Part shown: positions 13,099 to 25,622 of the stretch, piece after piece
Numbering within the stretch: position 1 is the first letter of the stretch
Layout: each line of letters begins with the position of its first letter
From: Myrica gale
Lineage: Eukaryota; Streptophyta; Magnoliopsida; Fagales; Myricaceae
NCBI GenBank assembly: GCA_963930655.1
Contig: OZ005614.1
Coordinates: 930,001-994,000, forward strand
Direction: 5' to 3'
DNA length: 64,000 bases
Position numbers and translations under genes: made by a program
Notes under the pieces: generated by a model
What the model was told of the DNA's origin: nothing
Seen by the model: only the letters and a program-made list of their open reading frames with translations
The model's database searches: none

Positions 13099-15385
13099 TT
13101 GCATCTCTTCAATTATGGATTATTGATATTATGCATCTCAATTTATTATTTTTGTCACAGTACACACATTAATTATTGATTTCATACACAATCTTTTTTT
13201 AAAAAAATAATTTAGACGAAAAATAATTTTTTTACGTGCAAACTATTAATTTTGTCCTCATATTTTATTTTGCAATGATCATTTTATGAGAAATAAATCT
13301 TAAGTTTGAGACGAAAAAATAAATTTCTATAAAAATATATTGGAAATTTTAATTGAGAGTACAAAATATTTATAATATAATAAAAGTAATAAATACAAAG
13401 TGTTTAGGTAGATGTAAATTGTTTATTTTTATAGTTATTATTATTTATTGTATGGGATGTCAGTAGCGCCTGCCCGTGTTCTTTCCTTGTTTTTTGTTTT
13501 CATTTTTGTTTTGACCGCATTAACATGATCTTTTGCACCACCTGTTTTCTTCGTACGAGGGAGCCAACTGCTTTTGTTGACTTCTTTTTTTTATCGTTTT
13601 GTACTTTTTGCTCTTTTTAAAAAAAAAAATTTAAATATTCAAATTCTAATAAAAAAATTATTAAATACGCAAAAAAAACTAACTTTAAACATCATCATTA
13701 TTTTTTTACACATCATCAATCTCTAGACAAACACCAATAAAACTCTAACATTCATCTCAAAATACACAAAATATTTCAAATCCTACAAAAATTCTCAAAA
13801 CCAACATATCTTTACCTCGTGAACAAATCAAGCTGTAAGAAAAATTGAGATCGGCCTCGTCGTAATCCGACTGTACGACAGTTCATGCTTAGGGAGAGAG
13901 ACGAACCGGGGTGGGTTGTGACCAAACAGGTTGGATTTCTATACGACGAGACAAACAGTGCGTCCACGCGCATAAGTATTATGGTCGTTGCTACAGTTGA
14001 AATAACTTCCACCTCCTGCATTCATCGTACGGCAAAACCTGCCAACCCCACCTACGTATACGCTTGGTCCTAACGTCAGCACACGCAAGTGTTTGTCACA
14101 CGCTTCATTCCCCAACCTTCAGTATACCAAAACTCTATTTTTTTTAATAAATCAAACTAAACTCTAATCTCAAAGACAGACATGAAACTTGCTATTATGC
14201 CACGTTAAGCATACTCCTTTGTCCGATCATATCGTAATCAACGTCCCAGCATCCGACGATCCCCGAATGTCCACGCGTGTAATCTCAACACTCGTACTTA
14301 ACATGATAGTTAGTAATTACTGCAACAAAAGTAAACATCATATAAAATTAGATAGTATGTCACAGTAATTGACAAAAACCTGTGAGCAAGACGTACAGCC
14401 AGTTATTTGGGTAAAGAATTTTAAAATATTGGAATAGAGTAAAAAAAAAACAAAGGCATATTAATATTAGACCATTGAAAACAATGGAGCGTCGGAAGAA
14501 ATGCCTGAATTACTAAAATATTTATTTGCATTTCAGTAAAGCTCCATTATTCCAAACATAAATATATATAAAAGCAATTAAGGTGGAATTATGTGTTATG
14601 ATGGTCTAAATGATTTATATAATTTGACATTTTCTATCTCTTTTTTAAAAAATAAATAAATGGGAGAATAGGCCATTTACTACACAAAATCCTATCTCGC
14701 TCGAAAATTTTATTAGCTTTACAAAAATTTCTCTTTTAACTTTTCTTATAAACTTTCATAAAAATTTTCATTTTTTCATCGTTTATTATAATTTTTTTCA
14801 CTTTTTTACTATCTTCCTGTATTTTTTCATCAATTTCGATACCTAAAATTTTGACAATCAAACACACTATATATATTGCTTCCAACCTAATTACATGATT
14901 GCTGATTAATTTGGGGAGGTGTACATAACCAATCCCTCCAAGTTATGTTTTTTTAAGTCAACAATATTGAGATATACTTTATTTTTTTAATCATTCCCAT
15001 TAATTAACTGACTTTTGTTAAAGCTCCTAGAAAACCATCTTTCATTTTCATACTAAAGCAGTTTCCCGATCATTTAGTAGCCTGAAACTCTGACGAAAAC
15101 CACCAACCGTCTGTCTCTAAACCTTCCACTCCGGTTTTACCTCTAAGCTGACCCCCCCCCCCCCCCCCCGGTTCGTTTTTAGCAACGTATCACCTCCTTA
15201 CTTTCTCGGTTTCTCTCTGTTGTTCAGTTCTTCTTGTTGGCCTTCATAGCCCTTCATAGCCGTGTCTCTTTGTAATTAAGTTTATTATATCGACGCCATG
15301 TACCTCGTAATCATCCCAGAGAACTCCTCGTAAGCTCTCTGTGTTTGCTTTTTTGTCGCTCTCTGGTTGTCTATTTATTTCATTC
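13099..15385. other. Intergenic DNA and 5' region of the KNOX gene
   Basis: AT-rich, with MITE-like stretches at about 13670-13800 (similar to 63860-63950) and 14690-14870. Just before the KNOX start there is an 18-base C homopolymer at 15152-15169 and a pyrimidine-rich leader. I see no independent gene. The open frame 13812-14021 (-) has no recognisable content. Confidence 0.5.
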
Positions 15386-18300
15386 ATGGCGTACCACAAC
15401 CACCTCTCTCAAGACCTTCCTCTTCATCACTTCGCGGACCAATCCCAACAACAAGAAGCGCAGAACCAAGCCTTAGCTGACACCAGTACCTTGCGCACCA
15501 TCTTACCTGACCAACTAGCCGCCCACTCGTCCCCTTCTGACCCGACCTCAAAAGCAGGCTCCAACCTCCACCACAATCCCCTCCAAACCGCACCCAATTG
15601 GCTCAACAACGCCCTCCTCCACGCGCAACCCCAGTACAACGACACCACAAACGCCGTCACTACTACGACTACCAACAACAACAATACGAATTTCCTAAAC
15701 CTCCACACCGCTTCTGATTCAACCGCCGCGTCCCAATCCTCTAACCAATGGCTCTCTCGCCGCATCCTACACCGCAACCACAGTGACGTCATCGATGATG
15801 TCGCCGCCAGTGACTCGATGATCGCCGCCACCATGTCCCACGATTCGGCCGAGAACTTGAAGAGCAGCGGCGGGGACACCCTGAACATCACCAGCAGCAA
15901 CCCGAACAAAAGTGAGGGAGCAGTTGGAGTGGTGGTCGAAAGCGGCGGGGACGGAGTGATGAACTGGCAGAATGCGAGGTGCAAGGCCGAGATTCTGGCT
16001 CACCCCCTCTACGAGCAGTTGCTGTCCGCCCACGTGGCTTGCCTCCGGATCGCTACGCCGGTCGACCAGTTGCCGAGGATCGACGCCCAGCTCGCTCAAT
16101 CACAGAATGTGGTCGCCAAGTACTCGGCTCTCGGGCATGGGACTCCGGGTATGGTAGGGGACGAGAAGGAGCTCGATCAGTTCATGGTACGCCTTTGTTT
16201 CTTTGCTCCTCGTTTGTTGTTCAAAATTCATTTGATTCAATTTTGTGGGCTGTATGTGAATGGTTGTTTACTGATTTTGCGAGTGTTTGTGATTGTTGCC
16301 ATTCAAAATTTTCTACTACTGAAATCTGTGTCTAATATCTAGTAACTCGTTTCCATGTTCATCGACTTGGTTGAATTTTCCTTGTGTTTTATCAAATTCA
16401 GTTGGGTGTACAATCTTTCATCAGAAGATTTCCCCTGAACGACATTTCTCCGCTTAGTCATTCTTTTGGTCATTGAGAATTGTGAGCTGATGCACCGCCG
16501 GATGATTCCAATATGTTTTTGGTGCCTGAGGATTGTTCACCTGGAAATTACAAGAAAGACCTCATCCTTCCTCATGGCCAAAGATTAGTCGGTGTTTTGT
16601 AGCTTGTAATTTGCAGTTGATGGTGCAACTCTTTTTTCGCGAGACAAACGGAAGCATGAATTATTGGTTTTTGGTTTTTCGGGTTGGTACCGAATGATTT
16701 GACAGGTTTTTTAAGTTAAACGGCCTCTCTTCCTTGGGAATGTATAGGATGGCTCTTTTTTATGAAATCATACGGAACCATGCCTCTGTATGGCCCATCA
16801 ATTTCCAAGCACTTTCCGGAGTCACTAGATGTTGAGTTCTGACCAATTGTGCAGAGACAGCAAATTAAACAGAGGAATTGGAGTAAGCAGAAAGATTGTG
16901 GCATAGTTCACACTGCAATAGCCTTACTCCAGAAGAGAGAGCAAATTCTATGGTTTTTTACTCCATATTGATCTTTGTAGCCACAGACTCAACTCAAAAA
17001 GGATAGGAATAGTAACGCTTTGCCTCTTTGCACAAAACACAAAGAGGAGGAATTATCAGATGTTTAACGACCCAAGGACAAGCACTAGTCACATCTGTGC
17101 TTTGACTTCAAAATGACTAGTCAAGGTTGCTTTTGAAGCCCCTTGGATCATTATAAAGCCCAGTTCAACCTAGTAAGGTCCCAATGTGGGACTTGACCCT
17201 TATAGAACTCATCTCTCATTCATTCTCCTCTCCCACTCCATGTGGGATTCGGGGTATCACAATATCCCCTACTTAAATCTTTGACGTCCTCGTCAAGGCC
17301 CACCAAGCCCACATTGGTGGTTACTAAGACCGCCACATTGGTGATACCCCAAATCCCACATGGAGTGAGAGAGGAGAATGAATGAGAGATGAGTTCTATA
17401 AGGGTCAAGTCCCACATTGGGACCTTACTAGGTTGAACTGAGCTTTATAATGATCCAAGGGGCTTCAAAAGCAACCTTGACTAGTCATTTTGAAGTCAAA
17501 GCACAGATGTGACTAGTGCTTGTCCTTGGGTCGTTACAAATGGTATCAGAGCGGTCCTAGTAACCACCAATGTGGGCTTGGTGGGCCTTGACGAGGACGT
17601 CAAGGATTTAAGTGGGAGATATTGTGATACCCCGAATCCCACATGGAGTGGGAGAGGAGAATGAATGGGAGATGAGTTCTATAAGGGCCAAGTCCCACAT
17701 TGGGACCTTACTAGGTTGAACTGGGCTTTATAATGATCAAAGGGGCTTCAAAAGCAACATTGACTAGTCATTTTGAAGTCAAAACACAGATGTGGCTAGT
17801 GTCCTTGGGTCGTTACAAGATGCGTCTTCATTGATAATTATTTTTAGAACCAAAAAGTGAAACGGAAGGAAAGAGATATTGGTGAAGTTGTCAACCTTAC
17901 TAAGCTTATGGAGAAGAAAAATAAGATTGCTATTCGAAATCCTGGATGGGGAGGAAAAAAGTTTTCGCTTGTTTTCATTTGTATACTATCCTGCTAGGTT
18001 AGTGTTGGAAATGCTTAGAACTATATTTGCAAGAGTCATATAGGTATTTGAGTTCTAAGTGCAAGTATGACATTACTTCGGCCTCTGCTGAAGCCTGGAT
18101 GCACCCAGGCAACTCAGATATTTTCAGATGGTAAGAGGGAACTTGTAAAATCAACAGAAACTTATTGCGGAATCGATATCTCATGCGCCATAATCAATAT
18201 CACAACAGGCACGTACAATAGCTCCGCAAACCTCCAGATTGCACGGTCATCACCAGATCAAGGAACTGAAAGTTCTTAGCAAACCTCCAGATTGCAAAAA

Positions 18301-20599
18301 AGTTGTTTATGTTTTCCCCTATCCAGGACAGATATCCACATTTAGCCATAGAAATAGATTGCAACATTCTTGGAAGTTGGAACAACTTTTTTTTGTAGAA
18401 GAAGTTTTTCTTTATGTTGCTAGTGAATCGTCTAACCAATAAGATGATATTCAGTTACAAGGGCTAGTTTAATAAAGCTTGTAAGTTTCTATTTCTGCCT
18501 CTCCCATATGCGCATACCTTGCTGTCCTTGTGCCTTTCTGTTATATTGTCTCGCCAGGATAGAATCTGATTTATTTTATTTCATCCTTGTTTACGTAGAC
18601 ACATTATGTTCTGTTGCTTTGTTCCTTTAAAGAACAACTGCAACAACATGTACGGGTCCATGCAATGGAGGCAGTAATGGCTTGCTGGGAGATTGAGCAA
18701 TCCCTACAAAGTTTAACAGGTGATATGTTGTTGTATTAACCTATTCGAATGTGTTCTTTTCCTCGGATTTCCAAGCTAGAGGAAAAACATTATAAAACTT
18801 CTTTCATCTGCTCAACTTTTGCTTGCATTCCTGCTCGCATTGCTGATTGTTTTTCACCACACGTAGTAAGTAGTACTGGGAGTTCTTTTGTGGGACATAG
18901 TTTTTATTTCTTCATGGATCTCCCTGGCATGGTCTGCGATTTAAAGTAACTGTCACCTCACTAAATTACCAGAATTCAGTATTAATGCCAAGGACTTACA
19001 AGAAAAGGGCTGGCAAAGTGACCTGAGCTCATTGACAATGTGACCAATTCCGCAAATACGAGATATTTGGTTCTTTAGATGTATTCAAAGATACATTGGG
19101 GTAGAGTATACAAAGGCGGAATCCAATTAAGGTTGAGAGGGTCTGCCCATCAAAACTGGACACTGAGAGCAAGGGAAGGGGAAGTTAGATGTTGATTTTT
19201 CTTAGTAGTAACCCTATCTAAATGCAGGTCTTTATGATATTCTTGGACATTCATCAGCTTATCGAAATGTATAACCTTTTGCATGAAGTGATTTTAGAAT
19301 TTGATATTTACATATTAGCTTCATAGCTTCTTCATAATTTTTGAGTTTCAATTGAAAAATCTCCATCTCGGCTGGGATCATGTTAATTATCCATTACTGA
19401 TCCCATGAAGTGTTCTAAAATAGATTGAAAGTATTTTAGCTATAATTCCTTCTTTCTTTGTGAAGAGAATCTAGTACTTGTCAAGATGGTGAGTTCTAAT
19501 GGATAAACCTAAAAGGCTGATTTGGTGCTAGGTATCCAGCCTTGCCTAATGACTTTCTATGTTTCTGCACCATCATACATCAATTTCTTTGATACTCTGG
19601 CCTATAAGTAGTTCTGGATTGGATAATCATGGATGCCAAAGCTTTAATTGCTCCTAGTGCTGCATGAACAGGAGTCTCTTCAGGTGAAGGTACCGGAGCA
19701 ACAATGTCCGACGACGACGATGATGATGACCATATAGATAGTGATGCCAACATGTTTGATGGAAGTTTGGAGGGTCCAGATAGCATGGGATTCGGACCTC
19801 TTATCCCAACAGAGACTGAAAGATCCTTGATGGAACGCGTAAGGCAGGAGTTGAAACATGAACTGAAACAGGTAATTGATGAAACTATTAATTGCAACGT
19901 CCTCTGAAATGTTCAGCATTACCAACAGTGTGTATTCTTATCCTTTGTAGGGTTACAAGGAGAAAATTGTAGATATAAGGGAGGAAATTTTACGCAAGAG
20001 AAGAGCAGGAAAGCTTCCTGGAGACACCACCTCTGTCTTGAAACAATGGTGGCAATCACACTCCAAGTGGCCGTACCCTACTGTAAGTTTTGGGTAGTAA
20101 GTAGTTGAGCAATTGTTTTGAACCTGTATTTATCTTTATGCACGCCAACCGCTAACTAGAGCCTATAAGACACCCAACCATGTTTGAGGGTACTAACAAG
20201 TGCAGAAGCAAATCACAATTGGCCACTTCTTTTCAAAAACAAAAAAGCAAACCCATGTACTGAGTAATCTGCTTACTAGTAATATTGGTTTAGTTAGACA
20301 CGCAGCAAAAAAATCCACTAATCTATTCTTAACTCTATGAACTTTCAGGAGGAAGATAAGGCAAGGTTAGTACAGGAAACTGGTTTGCAATTGAAGCAGA
20401 TAAATAATTGGTTCATCAATCAGAGGAAGAGGAACTGGCACAGCAATCCTTCGACTTCTACAGTCTTGAAGAGCAAACGCAAAAGGTATTCCAATTACAG
20501 CACGTCTGTTTTTCAGTTTAACTTTCCCGTGAGCTTTGCACCAACCAAAATTTGAAAAGAAGTAATGCAGGTGAAAACAGCCGTGATCGTTTTGTGTAA
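15386..20599 (+). CDS. KNAT3: Class II KNOX homeodomain transcription factor (KNAT3-like)
   Basis: Exons 15386-16186, 18599-18719, 19672-19871, 19951-20082, 20349-20485 and 20560-20599 give 476 aa. The start [16 protein letters not shown] matches the KNAT3/4/5 N-terminus, so I chose it over in-frame upstream codons. Order of parts: Q/N/T-rich N-terminal region, KNOX1 (about 193-240), KNOX2 (about 261-310), an acidic SDDDDDDD run, the ELK segment [14 protein letters not shown] (about 367-388), and a TALE homeodomain with the PYP loop (KWPYPTEEDK) and the recognition helix [12 protein letters not shown]. The protein is nuclear and DNA-binding, and class II KNOX proteins dimerise with BELL partners. 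Intron 1 (2.4 kb) holds the palindromic TRIM. The gene looks intact. Confidence 0.95.
17058..17822. mobile_element. Palindromic TRIM retrotransposon (three LTRs, one inverted) in KNOX intron 1
   Basis: The 755-bp unit at 17063-17817 is flanked by the 5-bp duplication AGATG (17058-17062, 17818-17822). Order: inverted LTR 17063-17259; inverted internal segment about 17260-17332; forward LTR 17342-17538; primer site TGGTATCAGAGCGG at 17541; internal segment; forward LTR 17625-17817. LTRs start TGATACCCC and end GGTCGTTACA. Both outer ends are therefore LTR 3' ends, whereas a normal element has one of each. The first 270 bp and the last 270 bp are near-perfect inverted copies. There is no coding capacity. 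Confidence 0.88.
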
Positions 20600-20702
20600 G
20601 TGGAAGAGAATTCAAAACCAAATCCTCAAGCAATCTCCATTCATGCTTCCTCTCAAGAATTCAATCCAACATACTGCATAAAATTTTGACTTCATGGTAT
20701 GA

Positions 20703-20915
20703 CTATGGGCTCAAGTAAGACGCTCAAATTCTGCTTCTTCAGCAAGAAAAAAGGCTGACTTAGAGGCTGAGGCTGGGATGATGAAAAACAGTTTGTTACA
20801 TTTCACAGATATGCTCAAAGGCTTCAGACAGGGTAGTGCATATGATACCAATCTCCTTGGAAGTCCGGTAAATTATAATATTGAAGATGATCGTGATGCA
20901 TTGGCAAGATTATGA
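20703..20915 (+). other. Unexplained open frame just 3' of the KNOX stop
   Basis: 71 codons are open with ordinary amino-acid composition, and the frame is read after a good acceptor-like site (TGCTTCTTCAG ending at 20742). It reads ADLEAEAGMMKNSLLHFTDM, then continues through GSPVNYNIEDDRDALARL to TGA. It is not part of the normal KNAT3 C-terminus, which ends [12 protein letters not shown] at 20599. I do not recognise the family. It may be an alternative terminal exon, a captured exon of another gene, or chance. Confidence 0.35.
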
Positions 20916-21454
20916 TTTTTGTTTACCTTTTTCCATTGCTTTGACTAAGAATAGTGAGGGTTTTGGGTGTACAGTGTAATAATCTTTGCATGATACCTTA
21001 CACTTATACTATGATTATAGCTTTAGTTTGAAAATTATATTGTAGAGATAGATTTGTAGCCAATACAGCATAAAATTTCGAAACAGTTTGATTGCTAGTA
21101 GACCTGATGCTCATTCAAGCAACTCAGATGCCATAACCCGCGTGAATGTGATGTTTGCCACTATTTTCCTTCTTTTTCTCTCAATTGCTTTCAAAAAGGT
21201 CTTGGAAAATGCTACAAGTCCAAATGGGTTAGAAACGGAATGATGAATCTAACCAAAAAAAAAAAAAAACTCTGGCTGGGTTTTATGGAGGAACAATTGG
21301 TGGGTCTATTCTCACACGGCGTGGGGCTGTTGATTAAATACTAGTCCCTAACCCAGTTATCAAACTACTATAGTAGATCACTAAGTTATCTTCATTGGTG
21401 AATTAGACCTGCATGTTGATCGAAGATACCGGTCAGCAGAAACACAAACTAATC

Positions 21455-21616
21455 ACAGTAGCACTGTGAACATGAATCGGTACACGATTTGCTCATCGAT
21501 ATCATATTATTTCACTTTCTTGTTGAAAATAATATGATATCGATGAGCTTTATGATAAGTTTCTCCCAAAATAAACAGTAGCACTGTGAAAATGAATCGG
21601 AACACGAATTGCTTTG
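21455..21616. repeat. Perfect 22-bp hairpin flanked by 40-bp direct repeats
   Basis: The arms are 21491-21512 and 21526-21547 (GCTCATCGATATCATATTAT and its complement), with a loop of about 13 bases. A direct repeat starting ACAGTAGCACTGTGAA occurs at 21455 and again at 21575, 120 bp apart, flanking the hairpin. It has no coding content and no known element class that I can name. Confidence 0.8.
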
Positions 21617-22110
21617 ATAGCTCTTGTACTAATTATAGGCTTCGGAATCATATTCACCACTACACTTTTGCTAAATTTGTCATTAGTCTTAAGAAGAAGG
21701 TTCGAGGGAAATGGTATATTTTTGTCTCTGGAAAACTTTCTAGAACCTTATTCACGATGTTCGTTTCCCTTCATACCAACAGTTGCTGTAGAATCTCTCG
21801 CAGACCAACAGTGTCCCTTCTATAAAACCCGTGTTCCTGTCGGACCCTCGGTAATGTCTTTTAGGAACAGACCAAAAACAAGTAATCAAAACCCATCTTC
21901 ACTCATTATGGCCTTATGGGTATAGCGGGGCGGGTGGCTATGAGCAATCCCAATTTCTTTCTTTTAGGGAATTTCAAACCACAAAAGAAGTACTTGAAAA
22001 GATAAAGAAAACAATACTAACAAAAGATCGAACTGAAAGCCATCAGGCTCACCGTCCCAGCTCGTCTTTGTTATGCGAGCCATGACATAAACATATGCAC
22101 ACTCTTCTTC

Positions 22111-22641
22111 TCAGTTTATTCCATCATCAAAATTCAGCGAGTAGCTTTGCGGATCGTACTGAAACTGGTTCCTCCTCCTGTTGTCAATTCTACGCAGACT
22201 AAGAAATCCGATGAAATTCTTCCACTTTGGCACGCCCAACAGTACCTCTGAAAACTGCTTCATCTGCCTCATTTTATCCACAATCCTTTCTCTCTCGTGT
22301 TCACGTTGTTGCAGAAGTAGATACCCTTTCTTGTTAACTCTACGCAGACTAAGAGATCGGATAAAATTCGTCCACTTTGTCCTGCCCAACACCTCTGAAA
22401 ACTGCTTGACCCGTCTCATCTTAGTCACAAACCAATTTTCTCTCTTCTGTCCACGTTGTTGCTGCTGAAGTAGATAACTATGCGCGCCATTGTTGTTCGA
22501 GCACCCTCTCAAGCAAGGTCCCTGGAAACAGCCACTGGAACAAGACGTGCCCGTCTCTTCAAAATTTTCAACGTAGTCATCATTCTCTTCGAACTGCAAA
22601 CTTACGGAAACGGACGCCAATTGTTCGTATGGGTTGGCCAT
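22111..22641 (-). CDS. Small plant protein with C-terminal FQYDPQSYSLNFDDG motif, internally duplicated
   Basis: A single exon of 176 aa if started at MANPYEQLAS (22641). An in-frame ATG at 22674 would add 11 residues. The C-terminal motif QYDPQSYSLNFDD is shared with the gene at 25623-26015 and with a plant-only family of small uncharacterised proteins. A unit of about 50 residues is repeated: residues about 57-106 (with MRRVKQFSEVLGRTKW) and about 108-157 (with MRQMKQFSEVLLGVPKW), each ending SLSLRR or FLSLRR. The N-terminal part has a Cys-rich patch. There is no signal peptide or membrane segment. The function is unknown to me. Confidence 0.75.
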   Translation of the reverse strand: MANPYEQLASVSVSLQFEENDDYVENFEETGTSCSSGCFQGPCLRGCSNNNGAHSYLLQQQQRGQKRENWFVTKMRRVKQFSEVLGRTKWTNFIRSLSLRRVNKKGYLLLQQREHERERIVDKMRQMKQFSEVLLGVPKWKNFIGFLSLRRIDNRRRNQFQYDPQSYSLNFDDGIN

Positions 22642-22674
22642 GGAAGAGAGTGAATGCTTGGTGTAACGGATCAC

Positions 22675-25622
22675 AGAGACATAATCTAATTACCAGTTGA
22701 GCACGAAGAAAAAGCTTGGGAAGTTTTCGTTTAAAATAGGAAGTGGGACGGAAATGTGTGGATGTAACCAAGAGCAGATGAAGGTGCAATGCAATATTTA
22801 TGCCACTTAATTACCCATTTAAAGACGCAATTATGCGCATGGCCCTTTGTTAGTAGACTTTCTTCGTCTACTTTGCCAGCCAATCAAACACGGCAGCTGT
22901 GCCTTATAAGATGGCATCTGTTAATTCACAGTTAAAAGGCAAAGAGATGCATGCTTTGTCCTCAGCAGTTTGGCGTTTGATTGCAAGTTTGCCTCCATCT
23001 TTCATAACTTATAGCCAGCTCACCAGCCTCTTCGTGCCTCGTGGTCGCCACATATTGTTCTTAACTTGACCATTTTTGCTGGCAATTTTTGTTTTTTGTT
23101 TTGTTTTAAATATGCTGGCAAAGTTTTCAATAAGTTGGAACTCCTCCTAAACAAATCAACTATATTTGGGGAAGAAGATCTTGTTCGTAGCTGAACGGAC
23201 CGAACTTAACTTTCGACTGTTGTCCGTGGCACTTGCACTATGCCATTGCCATCACTGTATAAACTATAAAGATTCACGTCCATATACAAGCAGAGAATAA
23301 ATCCCTCCCTAGCCTTCCTCTACCAAATTACAAGTGGCTCCGCTCCTTCCCAAACTCATACTCAACAAGAAATCTGATTTCATCAAGATTAGACGATAGC
23401 TGACAACACGGTCCAAATAGACCAAAATTTATGTGAGGCAGCAGTTAATTGCCTGATTATCCAGTTAAAACCATCATATAGCTTGTTCCTTTTACGGTTT
23501 TAAGTTCGAATTTTATAGATATTACCAACTCTTTGAGACCAATTCTAAGGCCTTTTGATGTATTAATTACTTTATTTGTATAGGACAGAAAACTGCACAG
23601 ATCTCTAAATCAATCAAGATGTGCTTAAACAAACAAAGATTAATTCGGTATTCGGAAAGAAAAGTTCAAGAATTTGGGAACAGATTCCCTCCAAAGGGGA
23701 ATCCGTCCGAAACACCGAATTCGGTACTTTGTACGGATTTCCCTTAGGAGGGAATCAGTTCTCCAAGAATTTAACAAGCAAATTTGGAGACTTGTGTCTC
23801 TATGCCACTTGGAGTAGGTAATGGGGCCAGTTGAGTCCCAGCCCAACCACCAAGAGATTGTCCATATCTGCCCACACCGCTCTCAACCAAACTGCAATAA
23901 TTAGCTTTTTTTTTCGTTTACGTTTTTCTCAGCCTAATAATTATTAGCCTTTCATTTTCACGTCAACTTGATGGAATATCGATCGTCGTCTGAGATAATT
24001 TCCCAGATTTGATCACCCTCAGTGGTTAAGAAAAAGATTACAAACCTACCTGGTGGCCCAAGATATTTTTTGAAGAAATAGCAGATGGCCAAATGACAGA
24101 AATTGTATGGCCAGCATTCTTGACCTAGGAATATTTATAGGGGAGCTTCTTCATGGCTCTATCTGTCCCACAGCTCCCACCACCTTTTCTTTAATTAACA
24201 CGCTCTTATCATTCCTTGGACAGTGTCAAAATTATGAGAGAGAGTGAGATAGAGAGGTGGGTCCTGCCCGTGACCCACTGCCTGAACAGGGCTCCCTTGT
24301 CAGGCAGATGTGGGTCTCGGGCTCTCTCTTCCTGAAATTGCTCTGCAATTAGGTCAGAGAATCCGATCATATATATATATATATATTTTTCTGGCCAATT
24401 GAGTACTATAGAGATTTAGCAAAATCTTCGCAGCGTTTGTCAAGTTTCATCCCAAAATCAATTGACAATGGGAAGAGGTGACCCAACAAGTATATGAAGC
24501 ACAAGATTAAATTGTCCATAATCAAAGTGAGACTCTAAAAACGTTCAACGCTTTCCCAAGATTTCTTACCAGGTGGCGGAAGTGTGAGATCTCACCTGGG
24601 GGGATCCGGCTCTCTTGCAATTCGCTGACCGAATTGCAGGGAGCAATTTGGTAAGAGGCAGAGAGAGAGGTGGGTCCCGGGCGGGACCCACACTTTTGTC
24701 TATGGCTCTCACCGAATTGGACCCTCTGCAATACCTAGGGTACTGCAGAGGATCTGATCCCACATGGGGTCGTGGTCCTGAGGATAGGGATACAAGTCTC
24801 ACAACTCAATATACTGGCAATCTCCACTTGGGCGAGAGCCGCCAGATTTGGCAGTGACTGCGACGTATGAGATTTTGTACCCTGCCATCACTGAACTACG
24901 GCAATGAGTAGACCAATAGTTGACCGGCCACCATAAAAAAGGGTCACGGTCTTAAATTTCAGTCCAACCGGCCCAATTCAGATGGCCTAAGATAGTTTGT
25001 CTGCGTGGAGATCTTTTATTCTTTTGACCCCTTTTGTTTTACTGGTGAAGATAATTAGACAGCCAACTCAAGAGGGTTGGTACACACCTAATTAACTTAC
25101 CCAAACTCCTTTGCCAAACTATACCCTCGATCGCATCCAAGAAAGATAGGGGCATTAATTTGTTTAGAAGAAACTAATTTGAGTGGGAAGGTATTATCTT
25201 TCCTCCATGAATTTGTTTTGAATAAAATTATTACTGTAACTCCTCCATTGATCGATGCTGGAAATGCATGAAGTGGATACACGAATTGTATTCTTTGGTA
25301 ATACATTCCATGAACATCAGGCACATTCATGAGAGGAATGAGGATAGTATTCATCGACGTAATCGTTTAGAAAGTTTTTGTAATCTTTTTTCCACCTAAA
25401 ATCATACACAAAACTGAGCCACGAACCACTTATCTTTCCAACTTTGAACCCAGTGCCGAAATTGGGTGTATTAATTATAAGAACAATCAAACTTATCAAG
25501 CATACATGTCTTTACTGCTATATAACAACTTCAGACAACACCACTGCGAGGCAAGCTACCATTCACTCGTATAAAATACAGTGCATACAAACTACAACGA
25601 GGACTCGAAGGCCAACCAATTC
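22675..25622. other. Intergenic DNA between two related small genes
   Basis: A long imperfect hairpin lies at 23665-23769 (arms about 40 bp, containing ATTCCCTCC and GGAGGGAAT). An AT microsatellite is at about 24369-24386. The palindromic motif GGTGGGTCCYGSSCGKGACCCAC occurs at 24256-24278 and again at 24669-24691, in regions that share other fragments (CTCTCTTSCTG, TTGCAATT), so two diverged copies of one repeat seem likely. Open frames at 24522-24857 overlap on both strands in this repeat. I see no gene. Confidence 0.5.

Noticed and set aside
15427..15984. 185-codon open frame on the minus strand
   Set aside because: It is antisense to KNOX exon 1 and produced by the GC-rich, repetitive coding sequence.
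17063..17817. CRISPR-like spaced repeats
   Set aside because: The repeats are LTRs of a retrotransposon with a primer-binding site and target duplication, not short direct repeats with unique spacers.
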